A stretch of DNA of 64,000 nt. Origin: Macrolepiota albuminosa (taxonomy: Eukaryota; Basidiomycota; Agaricomycetes; Agaricales; Agaricaceae). The notes beneath the pieces are model-generated. The model worked only from the letters and a program-made list of their open reading frames with translations. It was not told where the DNA came from and did not search any database. Below are positions 1 to 10,145 of the stretch, in pieces; position 1 is the first letter of the stretch, and each line of letters starts with the position of its first letter. The stretch is from positions 62,001 through 126,000 of the forward strand of contig JAMWFC010000089.1 of the NCBI GenBank assembly GCA_027475525.1. The letters are read 5' to 3'. The translations under genes and the position numbers were made by a program.

Positions 1-1323
1 GGTATGTCAAGGGCTGTTTGCTGCTCAAGCAGGAATTAGTCGGACTTCTCTTAAAGTAGGTCTCCACGGTGACTGTCCCAAATTCATCTGTTTGGAATGA
101 ATGTTGCCGGGCATTGAATGACGCTAGAGACTTGACCGTCTTCCTATAACCGAGATGTGTCGTCTTGATTCGCACACCTTTAACGAAGACGCTCGCGCGA
201 GCGCCGAAGCTTGATTCCTGGAATGCAACCATGGCGCGCGCCAGATTTCCTGGAGTATAAAATGCAGTTGTGCAAACTGAAAGAGGTGAGACTTTTTTTA
301 TACAACAAACAGTAGTCATTTACCATTGACATTCACCAGTAGCTGGTTATGAGAAGGTCGTACAGAGGAGTAGAAACCTTTCCATGCCTCGAGGCTGCCA
401 CCAAGGCTTGCCGGAAAGGCTTCTGATGGGAAAAAGAATCGATTTCTTCCCACCATAACGCCACTCCCGCCTGACCGATTTGGGTGAGATGAAAGGACGA
501 CATTCAGAGCCGAAATCACAGGCAGAATATCATATCCTCTGTACTGAGGCTGTCCTTCAAGGTAACTATGGACTCGAATAAGGGGGGAAAGACATGTTGT
601 AAGTGCTTTATTACATACTTGAGAAGGCCTTGAGTGTCAATGTCACGGCTATATTGAATTTCAAGGGTATATTCCGGACCATTTGGTTTGGGGCCGTCTT
701 CATCCTCATCGTAAAAAGGGACTTTAATTGTTAAAGGCTGATTTAACTTCTTAGCCGAGATGAGCTTGCTCGAATGATCATGAGCGACATTTCCTTGCAG
801 GCCTTTACGTGCCCAGTCGCGAGATTCTTCTGCGAGTTGAAAAATGCGCCTCCTCACTCGGCGCATCGCCGTCTTGTTGGTGGGTGATATTGTAACTTCG
901 TACTCATAAAGAGGACGTTTAGGTATCTTCACAGGGAAAAAGTTGGCTCGAAGCTTCACTTGTTTCCCTTTAGTCCCAAAGTCTGGCCGTAAAGGAATTT
1001 CATCTCTGTCTAGCTTGATGCCCTTAAAAGAAGCTACCAGAGCCAGTTCGGACTTGTCTGATAATCGTGCATCAATCGTTGCAGGACCAGGCGCAAAAAC
1101 GCTATGACGTCGTCACAATTAATATGTATTCGATGGGATAGAAGTTCAGATATCTTCACCCTCCCGCTTCTCTCGGTCCGCCTCCTCGACCGCGACCGCC
1201 GAAACCACCTCGGTCTCCACCTCCTCGATATCCGCCTCTAACGTCTGGGCTACCTCGCCCAGGGGTGCTGGAACCTCCAGTTTGAAACCCACGACCACGC
1301 CCTCGGTTGCCGCGATAAGCCAT
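1..1323 (-). CDS. Argonaute protein, N-terminal part, cut by window edge
   Basis: Argonaute is the small-RNA-guided protein of RNA silencing. The start at 1323 opens an arginine/glycine-rich leader (MAYRGNRGRGRG...) of about 55 residues. After an intron comes the Argonaute N domain (ANFFPVKIPKRPLYEYEV, about 900-960), then the linker-1 segment with ALNVVLSSHPN and GGSLEAWKGFYSSVRP (316-519). The leftmost 300 bases read as a PAZ domain: AFYTPGNLARAM, then HLGYRKTVKSL and FGTVTVETYFKR. The order RGG leader, N, L1, PAZ is that of eukaryotic Argonautes. MID and PIWI, including the slicer residues, lie outside the window, so catalytic competence cannot be judged. At least four short introns interrupt the frame. 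Family assignment is firm; exon edges are approximate. Confidence 0.92.
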
Positions 1324-1875
1324 TACAGTAGGTCAAACTGTCAGGGAGGAAGATTTGTTGCTGTGTAAGGAGGAAATGAGAGAGCGCTACTTTCAGGTGA
1401 CCAGTCTACTTATACTGAAGCGATGAATAAATTGCCCTTATTGTTTTCGGGACCTTTACGTTAAGCGCTAACGAACTGCGACACGTGGTCCTCGGCAGTG
1501 TCATTCATTTTACATTGAGAATGGGACTACACATCCGTTGAAAAATGTATGGGATGGGCCCACCAAGTACGACGGGAGGGACGATGTCTAGAAACGAAGG
1601 TCTAGCTGTGAGCGTGCGGTTAGCACGTTTGTTAGCGTTAGCGTTAGGCGGTTAGGCTGTTAGCTTAGATTAGGTTAGAGGTAGTTCTGTTAAGGTTGGG
1701 TTAACAGCTTAGGGTTCCAGGAATAGTATAAGTGCCTTCATTTGATGGTATCGAGTTAGACAAATCCTCTCCCAAGGTGCCCGCAAGCGGCGTTTGTTCT
1801 TGTATTTCGCTTACACGCTGTTTACCTTGTGCCGAAACAATCACACATTGTGCTAAATTTAACAAGTATATCCGA
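1324..1875. other. Intergenic, Argonaute upstream region
   Basis: This is the 5' flank of the Argonaute gene and the 3' flank of the ketopantoate reductase gene. No coding frame was recognised. A GTTAG-rich stretch (about 1618-1690) includes GTTAGCGTTAGCGTTAGG and looser copies. It recalls a degenerate TTAGGG array but is too irregular to call telomeric. Confidence 0.5.
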
Positions 1876-3411
1876 TTATGAATCCAGCTTTCCTAAGATC
1901 TGGTTCTGGATCACCAATAGCAGAGCGTAAAGCATCTCTACACGCTAAAACAAAGAAGTCAGTATGACCCATATATCACATGTGTTGAATGGAAGCTTGA
2001 TAGTACTGACAGGAAGGGAGACCCCTCTTTCTTGGGCTAATCGTACGATGGCGCCAAAGATAACCTCAACCTCGAGGGGCTGATTTCTCTCAGCATCGAT
2101 CATCATACTTGGCTTGTGGAAGCTGTCAGGACCCACATGCAGCTTCCTTGTATTCTCAATCACGTCGTCAGGTAGCATGGAAGGAATGCCGTCGATTGAG
2201 TCTGGATATCCAAGAGCTCGTGCTGTCCACGCTTAGGTTTCAGTGTCAACGTGGAGATGATTCTTTCCATACCAAGAACGACAAGTTCTTCTAAAGTTGC
2301 TCTAATCGTAGGGATAGTGTATTCTTTGATCAGATGTGCCGTTGTAGGTGATACATATGGCGTATAAGGTTTGGCAGGATCGGAGGGGGGCTCCCGAAAC
2401 AGAGCTGGGAGGCGATAGCTGCATATCATCACCCTAATCAGCAACATGAGGCAGGCTAGCGTAATTCCCTAACTCACCGCGTGAGCGTAGAATACGAAGA
2501 GAAAGCGACATTCCAAAAGTTCTTCGAGAACTTTTGTCGTTGCACCTCAGGGGTAATCGTCACATTGGTACCACCAGCTGTGAGTATGGCACTAAGGTCC
2601 TCCAGTAAGGCTGCTTCTGCAGGTGTATTCGTCACAGTCGTATAGTCATTGTGGCGGTATACGCCAATAATGAGTCGGTCCTATTAATCCAAAGTAAAGT
2701 CCTAATCAGCTATGTGGAATTTCGTTGTGGAACTCCTAGTAACTCACCACTGTACCGTGCTCAACAACATTAGGCTGCAGCAGATTGGTATTAATCCACA
2801 GTGCCGTACTAATGATCCTTGGCTCTTTTCCAATATTCTTGATAGCGTGATAAAGGTCGCTTTCTACACCTATGCCGTTCTGCAGGAGTATGTAGGTAGG
2901 CTGAGAGTACTCATCTGCATAAGGAGCAGAGAGAAGAGGTTTCAGGACGCTGGGAGTAGTTGCGCGCTCTGGGATAGCTTTGGAAGCCACGAATACATAT
3001 GTATAGGGTCTATCTGCAGCTTCACTGACAGACCTGAACACTGAAGCTTGGTCAGACTTATCAGAGATATATCATATCTTCATCCTTACTCCGATCTGGC
3101 CTCCACTCATTAATGACTCCATACTTCCCACTCTCAATCCGGACGCCATGTTCTATGTAGAAAGGAACACTCGTTATTAGCCGATAAATCTTTGTTGAAA
3201 ATTTACGAGCTGACCTTGTATGGCATCAAAATTGCTTCTCGCGACAGCTGTTACGCGAACATGGCCGCTCCGTTGCAGAATCAACGCATCTACATAGATC
3301 AAAAATGATTTTTCTGGAGAGACCCGATAACGAGTACCTCGATTACGTACATATTGTACCCACTGCGCCGAACCCAACCAGGAGAACATCCTGAACCTCC
3401 GTAGCTGTCAT
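1876..3411 (-). CDS. Ketopantoate reductase (ApbA/PanE family)
   Basis: Predicted NADPH-dependent 2-dehydropantoate 2-reductase, the step that makes pantoate for pantothenate and CoA synthesis. The start at 3411 gives MTATEVQDVLLVGFGAVGTI, with the Rossmann GxGxxG-type loop GFGAVG; a first intron then joins to ALILQRSGHVRVTAVARSNF. The middle exon (2736-3041) carries the N-terminal-domain core with YVFVASKAIPE, PTYILLQNGIGVE and IISTALWI. The C-terminal domain is read in 2160-2447 (TTAHLIKEYTIPTIRATLEEL) and 1945-2178 (KPSMMIDAERNQPLEVEVIFGAIVRLAQERG), ending LYALLLVIQNQILGKLDS and a stop at 1876. All parts occur in family order with plausible short introns. The gene looks intact. Related fungal enzymes of this family can have other 2-oxo acid substrates, so the exact substrate is inferred. 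Confidence 0.88.
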
Positions 3412-3882
3412 GGAGAAAATAGAAAGAACAAAAAGATCAATGAAATTGAAACGAGATAAAACCACAACCGGCTAACGGGCCGTGTAGACACGTCCCCATG
3501 CATATGCTAGCAAACCAAGAGATCAAAACCTAACCTTCAACACAAACAAAATCACAGCAGCTCAGCGCTTAACGTCGACAGTGACTCGGCGACTAAGACG
3601 AGGATATAAACTCAGATCAAGCCATTCGTTGGTCAAAAGCATTGATTTAATTCAACGAGATAATGTTTTTTTTACCCAATACAACTCTAACCAAATTTTG
3701 GGACGCCAGAGTTGAAACACTTCGTCAAGGAAACGAGATGTTGAGCGATGGCGATACGACAAGTCACGGAATGACGTCGAAAGAAATGTTACACCGACGT
3801 AGAACATAAGCCGTGGAAGGATCGCACGTCTTTGTCGTGAGGCATTACCGAGGTTTGCCCAAGCCAACACACAATGGGGCGA
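3412..3882. other. Intergenic region
   Basis: This holds the 5' flank of the ketopantoate reductase gene and the 3' untranslated region of the eL41 gene. The one longer frame (3652-3870, minus) has no recognised similarity and lies where the 3' UTR of the eL41 transcript is expected. I see no gene here. Confidence 0.5.
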
Positions 3883-4012
3883 TTACTCTGCAAGACACAT
3901 TAAGTATGTTATCCATGTGAGACACAAAAAAAGACATACTGGAACGGGCTCTCATCTTTCTGCGTTTGCGCCTAAGCCTGCGAGACCTCTTTTTCTTCCA
4001 CTTTTCTCTCAT
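3883..4012 (-). CDS. RPL41: 60S ribosomal protein eL41, 25 codons
   Basis: This is the smallest eukaryotic ribosomal protein, a single very basic helix in the large subunit. The start at 4012 reads MREKWKKKRSRRLRRKRRKM followed by RARS. The last sense codon is split: exon 1 ends with one A at 3940, then GTATGT..TTGCAG removes 3939-3888, and exon 2 supplies AG and then TAA (3887-3883). The product is therefore 25 residues ending in Lys, the usual length and ending for the family. A CAG directly before the ATG, with GTATGC about 50 bases upstream, suggests a further intron in the 5' UTR. The coding exon is too short to be found by length-based gene calling. Identification is near certain because the sequence matches the family almost residue for residue. 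Confidence 0.95.
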
Positions 4013-4205
4013 CTGGCGACAGGAAAAGTTAGATGGACAACAAGGAGCAAGAAAATACGAGGCATACTTGTCAGATAAATGAGCGAACTAGAGAGTGCGT
4101 GGTGGGAAGGATTGCTTGGTATCCGAGGTACTATACAGTTCTTAGTCATACTTTCCCATCTGCCTGGATTTGCCCACCCCTCAGTGATTTCGTTTGAAAT
4201 GAGTG

Positions 4206-5333
4206 ATGCACAAGCGCCAGCGCGTCCCGGCCGCTTTGCACTCTGAGCTCACCGAGTATTCTTCGCTCATACGTGCTCTACGTGCAAGTGGTTCTCTTGA
4301 TGTCACTACTCATTTAGCAAGAAGAGCTAGTTGCTCGAAACCCGATAGTCATGATTCTGATTCCAAAGAAATACAACATGAGACAAACGATGCTGAAGAC
4401 GAATACGATACGGATACAATGACAAGTGTTTACCCTCCGACAAGCTCTGCTCTCCCCTCGCGTGACGTCTCTCCGTCTCGCCAGTCTCGGTCTAGCTCAA
4501 TCGAGATTTCTCGAAATCGAAAACGCAAGAGGTTGTCGTCTACTACCCGGCGCCGTCGTGATGCATGGACACGCTGGCCTCTCCTAGTCGACGACATACA
4601 TGTGCCTGAGTGGAACTTTGAAGATGAGATTGGATATCTTGCAGAACACGTCTTGAACCACCAGTCTCGAACTCTGCTCTCGTCACGCGAAGCAGAGGAA
4701 GATGACGGGAACCATGGCGACCTGGGTTCTGAGGACGTTGATGACGTTGATCCGTCGTGCCTTCCTCATTTAACAGAAGCAGCATCAAATTACCTCTCTA
4801 CTATCTTGGCATTACTTGTGGCGCACACACCCAACCGACCAGATAGTCAACAGAATCGTGTTGAACCCATGGGTTGGCGTGCCGTTCTGGATGTGTTAAG
4901 TTCATCTGGTGACCCCAATGTAGCTGACCCAAAGTGTGTTTCACCATCTATGTTGTGTACGATAATCTGTATAATGTCTGTATTGTAGGATGCTCAGCTC
5001 TGTTAAAATGCGCATGGAATCACTGTATACTCGTGAAACAAACGAAGAGCCTGAACCACACTCCCTAGGTAGGTCTCACTCAAGTGCGGTACCCTTACTC
5101 GTACTGATAAAGAGATAGTAGCACATAGAATTCAACGTAGCCTCAGTGCGAAGCAGAAACTACGAGAAGAACTCTCGTCTTCGTTGGACAGTTTTCTCAA
5201 ATTTCCAGAAACTCCAGAGGGTTGGACTCCTCCACTTCCGAGTCGGATCTCTGTGAAAAAGGTCCGTAAAGCACGAGTCAAGACTCCTGCCTATGTAGAA
5301 GATGATCGTGAAGATCTCGAAACTCCATCATAA
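4206..5333 (+). CDS. Nuclear protein, possibly Rrn9-like (RNA polymerase I factor)
   Basis: Exon 1 (4206 to about 4940) encodes HSELTEYSSLIRALRASGSLDVTTHL, an acidic and serine-rich stretch, a basic run RNRKRKRLSSTTRRRRDAWT that looks like a nuclear localisation signal, then WPLLVDDIHVPEWNFEDEI. This last motif resembles the short Rrn9-type domain of RNA polymerase I initiation factors, recognised from memory only. Introns near 4943-4988 and 5071-5124 lead to a lysine/arginine-rich tail (RIQRSLSAKQKLREELSSS, then SRISVKKVRKARVKTPAYVE) and a stop at 5331. The ATG at 4206 is preceded by an ATG at 4199 in another frame that stops after 15 codons. That the gene is real is likely; the function is tentative. 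Confidence 0.6.
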
Positions 5334-6197
5334 TTCCAATCTACCCATTGAATTGTGGGGTAACCATTTTCACTACTTCTAGGATCACGGCATGATAAGA
5401 GCCTGCAGGTTTTTTGTTCAGCCGTTGGATGAAGCTACTCGCCCAGTTCATCAATAGTGACCGCTCAGTCTCACTCCCGTTCGTGCGCTTGGCATGAGTC
5501 ACCAATCTTCAATAATCTAGGAGGACATTTCCCGTTTTGCAAACGTACTTCATCTCCACTCCATGCCGTTTGTGCTATTGGAAACAGCCGAAATACTAGT
5601 GGCTACTCGACGATGCACTCAGCTTGGAAATCTCGTGACTTCGCGGTTGTAGCCTATCATTGTAGATCGCTAAGTATCAGGCGACCCGGATTGTTACATT
5701 TGTCCACATACTGAGACGTTCACACTGATATTTTCTTCGCGGGAAGATCTACGTCAGGTCCATGTGATATGTATCATATTCGAAGCATTTGGCACCCTCT
5801 CCCTAATCCTTCCTTGAGGTCGACTGCTTGCCCACCTATTGGAGTTGTCGTAACTAGCGACATCCTAATATTTAAATCTTTGATCTTCCAACAGAAGGAT
5901 GACGTCTTGTTTGTGGCTGGTTTGAAAATTATTTGCGCAGTGTTGCATAGCTATCAGTGGCGTCATATACATCAGTACTGGTTCACTCGAGAGGTTTCGG
6001 TATATTCCCATGTCAATTAACTGTGTATGGAGATTTTTGTAGAAAACCAGCAAGGGGTAGGGAGAAACTGAAAACAGTCGAGAAAGTTAAGGGGACCGAG
6101 TGGCGGCATTATGCAGCCGGAGAAATTACCTACACTCTCGGATTGTCATGCCGCTGTATTATTGACTTACGGCAGCTAAGAAGCTCGGCTGAGTATA
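5334..6197. other. Intergenic region, no recognised gene
   Basis: Tail-to-tail space between the Rrn9-like gene and the MAP kinase gene. It contains short open frames at 5457-5714, 5769-6020 and 5957-6214 without recognisable domains or a convincing exon chain. I see no repeat structure in it. Confidence 0.5.
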
Positions 6198-7998
6198 TTA
6201 CAGGCCGTAAGTAATACTGATTGAACTATCCAACTCATAAATTGTTTCCAATAGCTCGCGTTCGAATTCCTCGCTTGGATCTAGCATGATCGGGTTGACG
6301 GTGGCCGTATCTTGTTGAGACTCATCCTCCCGCTTAGAAGAGCTCAGAATTTCCTCTCGTGACGGTATCGGAAGGCTGCAATCTTGAACGAGGAATAGTG
6401 TGGAAGAAGGCTAATACATACCTCTCTTGATGGCGTAGTTGACCGCATATCCTTACTTGTGAGCGGACCTCGGCACGGAACAAGTTGACTTCCTCGACTA
6501 TAAGCCCTTTTATACCTTCAATGCTATCTTCTACTTCAAATCCGAAGTCAAATTTCTTGCTGCAAAATCAGCCATGGACCCTGATTAATGCATCAAGGTG
6601 GACCGACATTTTGGCAGACAGGCTCGTTGGCGGGATCATGCCATAGATAGAAGTAAGGGTGATTCAGAGCATCTTCGCAGCTGATTCTCTCGGATGGGTC
6701 AAAGCACAACATTCGGGAAAGAAGATCAATAGCCAAGGGATTTGCGTCCGGGAAAATGGTCGAGAAGGAGATTTTAGGCTTGTAGGGAAGTGATTGAATA
6801 TATTCTTGAGCCTGTTCACAATTTAAAGAGAGTTAATAAAGAGGACTTGTAAGGGACATGTTCCAGACGTACGCGCGAAGAACTCATACGTCGTAAGGTG
6901 TCTTCCGACGGTGTTCCAACGTAGTGAAGCACCTGATTGAGTTGATCGGAGTAACTGAAAACGGGAAAATTAGAGAAAAACTTCGGAGATGCTTTGACTG
7001 CGTACTTTTGACCTTTAAAGATCGGTGTCCTTCCAAGTAATTCAGCCAAAATGCAACCCAACGACCAGATGTCTATAGCCGTAGTCTTCAAGCCAGTAAT
7101 CAGAGGTGAAAGGCTTAAGGATATGATATGCATTGCATCGTACATAGTTGCCAAAGCTCAGCATAATCTCAGGTGCCCTGTACCATCGCGTGGCAACGTA
7201 CTCGCTCATAATCAAGGAACCCTGATGACCGGCACTGGGGTGGCCTCTGGCTAGTCCAAAATCACAAATTTTGAGTACGCAGTCGGCATTGACTAAGAGG
7301 TTGCCTGGCTTGATGTCACGGTGTAGAACATCAGCTGAATGGATGTATCTCAATCCACAAAGGGTTTGATAGATAAAGGATTGAAAGTGAGCATCAGTGA
7401 GAGGCTGGTGTGAACGAATCTATAAAAACGTGGACAAAAGAAGTTGGCAAGGACTATATTTGCTTACAATCGAGTGGAGATCTGTCTCCATGAGTTCTTG
7501 CTAGAGCAAAGTAGTCGTAAGGCGCTAATCTAAGGCATCAAATGTATGCTTACATAGAGGTAAACCTCATCGAAATCTCCGTTGGGTTGGAAGACAATAT
7601 CCATATCATACAAACATGTAATCTAGGAGCGGTCAGAATTGCGGAGGATGATAGGAAGATACATACGTTCTTATGGCAGCGAAAGTGGTGTAAGAGCCTA
7701 ATCACCTTATAAGCGTTTAACGGAATTTTGACGGTAGCACTTGCCTGATCTCGCGTAAGCACCTCTTGGTGAGAATACGCTGAATCATGATAATGAGGTG
7801 AAATTACTGTAACTGCTGTGAAAGATATACCTTGGTGTTTATGTGCGTGATCTTCTTTATAGCACACGTATGGCCTGTTTTGCGGTGGGAGGTGGCTACT
7901 ACACATCCATAAGCGCCCTGGCCCAGCGCCTTGACAAACTCGTATTCGGAATCAATGACAAAGGTGGTGTTGAGTGCAGTAAAACTGTGCCTCTGCAT
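6198..7998 (-). CDS. MAP kinase of the Slt2/Mpk1 (cell-wall integrity) type with SEY activation motif
   Basis: Serine/threonine MAP kinase. The start at 7998 gives [20 protein letters not shown], then the glycine loop GQGAYGCVV and the VAIK-type lysine in [12 protein letters not shown]. Further exons give [120 protein letters not shown] and, near 6640-6700, [19 protein letters not shown]. The C-terminal tail continues through [20 protein letters not shown] to [12 protein letters not shown] and a stop at 6198. This order and these phrases are those of the Slt2/Mpk1 class. The unusual point is the activation loop: Ser-Glu-Tyr (codons 7206-7198) stands where this class has Thr-Glu-Tyr. All other catalytic motifs are present, so the kinase is probably active. 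It may be a second, diverged paralogue. Confidence 0.9.
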
Positions 7999-10145
7999 TG
8001 TTGCGTTGGGGTGTACCGTGGAAGCAAGAGGTAAGGAGGTACCGTGACAAGAGTAAATATCGAGTTGAGGATCCAATCAATCATCTGAACAGAAGTGATA
8101 TCAACACGGCGTTGTGTGGTAACATAGCGAATCATCCGCGAATGTCGTGGACTACACTTCATTGTCGGCTGGGAGAAGGATACGAACGTAGGCTTGAGAA
8201 AGCCTGGATTCTGTCATGGGCGGTTACTTGTCACAGAGAAAATTCAGCATTACTATCTCAGGGAACTTGAACCGAGCTCTCAGGGCAAGAAAGGCTTGAC
8301 GTGTTGTGAAAGAATCACGTTAAGAAGCCAGCGATCCGAAAACCATATCTGTTCTTGGAAGTTCGCAGTTCAGTCTATTGACCGAGTCTGTTACAGGCTT
8401 TCATCATGTTGGGATCATCCTTGAGAGAGCATAGCATTTTGCGGATCGCCGTCTCCACAGGATCAATGAATGTGGCTACGAGGTTGAAGTGCAGCCTAAA
8501 AACGCAAGAAAAAGGGTCGGAATCTGAAACCAAATCAAAGTCCACTTTCGCGCTGGGAAAAATATACTGGAACATTTCCCTGGATGATAGGGAATCTTTC
8601 GTTTGCAATCAGCATAACAGTCTATAGATACGATAAGTGTAATAGTGGAATACCGACTCCACCCATATCAAGATGGTATCTGCTCTAAAGTTTAGATTGT
8701 TCATGTGTACGAGTTGTTGCTATCACCATGAAACTTGTGGCGCTACCATGGACAAGCTCAACAACGAGCGAGAAGCCCTGGAAGTAGAGGCGATATAAAT
8801 GTCCCTCTTACTTTGCCAGTGCGAATGATACTTACATGATCATACAGAGGCTTGTTGCATCAACATATTCATATTGGAGACGCAGAAGACCCAGAGTATA
8901 AGTACGAAGAGATTTCAAAGGTGACGATAGGAGTCGTAGGGAGTCCTCACCATGGACGTCGGACTTCCTTGGGTATAAAAGATGTTGGACATGCCTTCAG
9001 TGAGCTGACAGAATAAAGAGTCTGATGTGGTATGGAGCAATGAGAAAGATGGGTGACGGAATCGGTAGGCTGCACCAAGTCAGTAAATGTACGCTAACAC
9101 ATAATATAATTTTTATTGTATCTAGCCTGAATGTATATCTAAAAACTTGGGAGCTCTTACTAGCCCACATACCATGGAATATATTATATATGAACCTCTC
9201 AACGATTCTTCATTGGAAGTGAACAGATAATCTACAACTTATTCCTCAACCATGTAGCAAATTCACCGAGACGATCACAATTCCCTCTGGCTTGCTATTA
9301 TCCTTACTCTCATCGTCATGTTCTTTTGAGGTATCTGGATTCGTAATTGGAGCTATCGACGAGTACAACATCAGTAGAGGATCAAAGTGTACATGTAGTA
9401 ATCGGCAGAACATATTCTCATGTATAGAAGACCGAGGGTATATTGTAAGTAACTGTCTCTCTCTATATATATATGAGTGTTTGTATAACAGATTCGTTGA
9501 AAAAACGGGTGAAAGGATTAAGGGATGTGAATGGAAGAGCGAAATAATGCACATAAAGTAATGGGTTCCAATACGAAGAGCAGCGAGTCACGAAATTAGC
9601 AATCTCAACGTTGTTTGTAGTGTCACACAACGCCCCGGCGTTATTATTGACGTTTTCCATCAATTGCACTGTTCGGCAGAAAGCAGTTATGTGGCGTTGA
9701 CATCCACTCTGATGGAAAGACGTGAAAGAAGACAATCAGAAAAATGCCTTGCATCTCGGTACGTCTCTTCTACATCTCAAATGCTGACAGAGTTGTCAGG
9801 ACCGCATTGCAGGACATTACCCTATTCGCTTCGTTAATCACGATACTGTGTCTGGTGAAGAACACCTGGCACTCTCCAGTGCAGCGCCTATATCAGCACT
9901 TGTCGGTTGACAGATGCATGAGAATCGGCATGGCGGAGAACCGTAGTTTGACATAGTGCACATTTGAAAAGATGTCGAGAGGATACAGCAGTGGACCTCG
10001 AACCATCGAGCTCGAGATTCACTAACTTTGTGTCCAAGCAGAGACTTCTGCAAGAGAGGCTGATACTCAGCGGATTACGATTGCTCGTAAATTAGAATTA
10101 CAGAGTACTTAGCAGAAAAGCAGGAAAATACTACGACCTCTAGGT
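7999..10145. other. Long region without a recognised gene
   Basis: About 2.1 kb between the MAP kinase start and the 3' end of the Rsc7-like gene. Short frames occur on both strands (for example 8375-8608 minus, 9292-9561 plus, 9463-9735 minus), none with a recognisable domain. A possible small spliced minus-strand frame begins with ATG at 8992 (MSNIFYTQGSPTSM) before GTGAGG, and further fragments such as GFSLVVELVHGSATSF lie near 8720-8770; I could not join them into a convincing gene. 9460-9475 is a short TA-rich run. Confidence 0.4.

Noticed and set aside
8375..9735. Short frames between the MAP kinase and Rsc7-like genes as a spliced gene
   Set aside because: Fragments with splice-like ends exist, but I could not join them into one frame with a known pattern.
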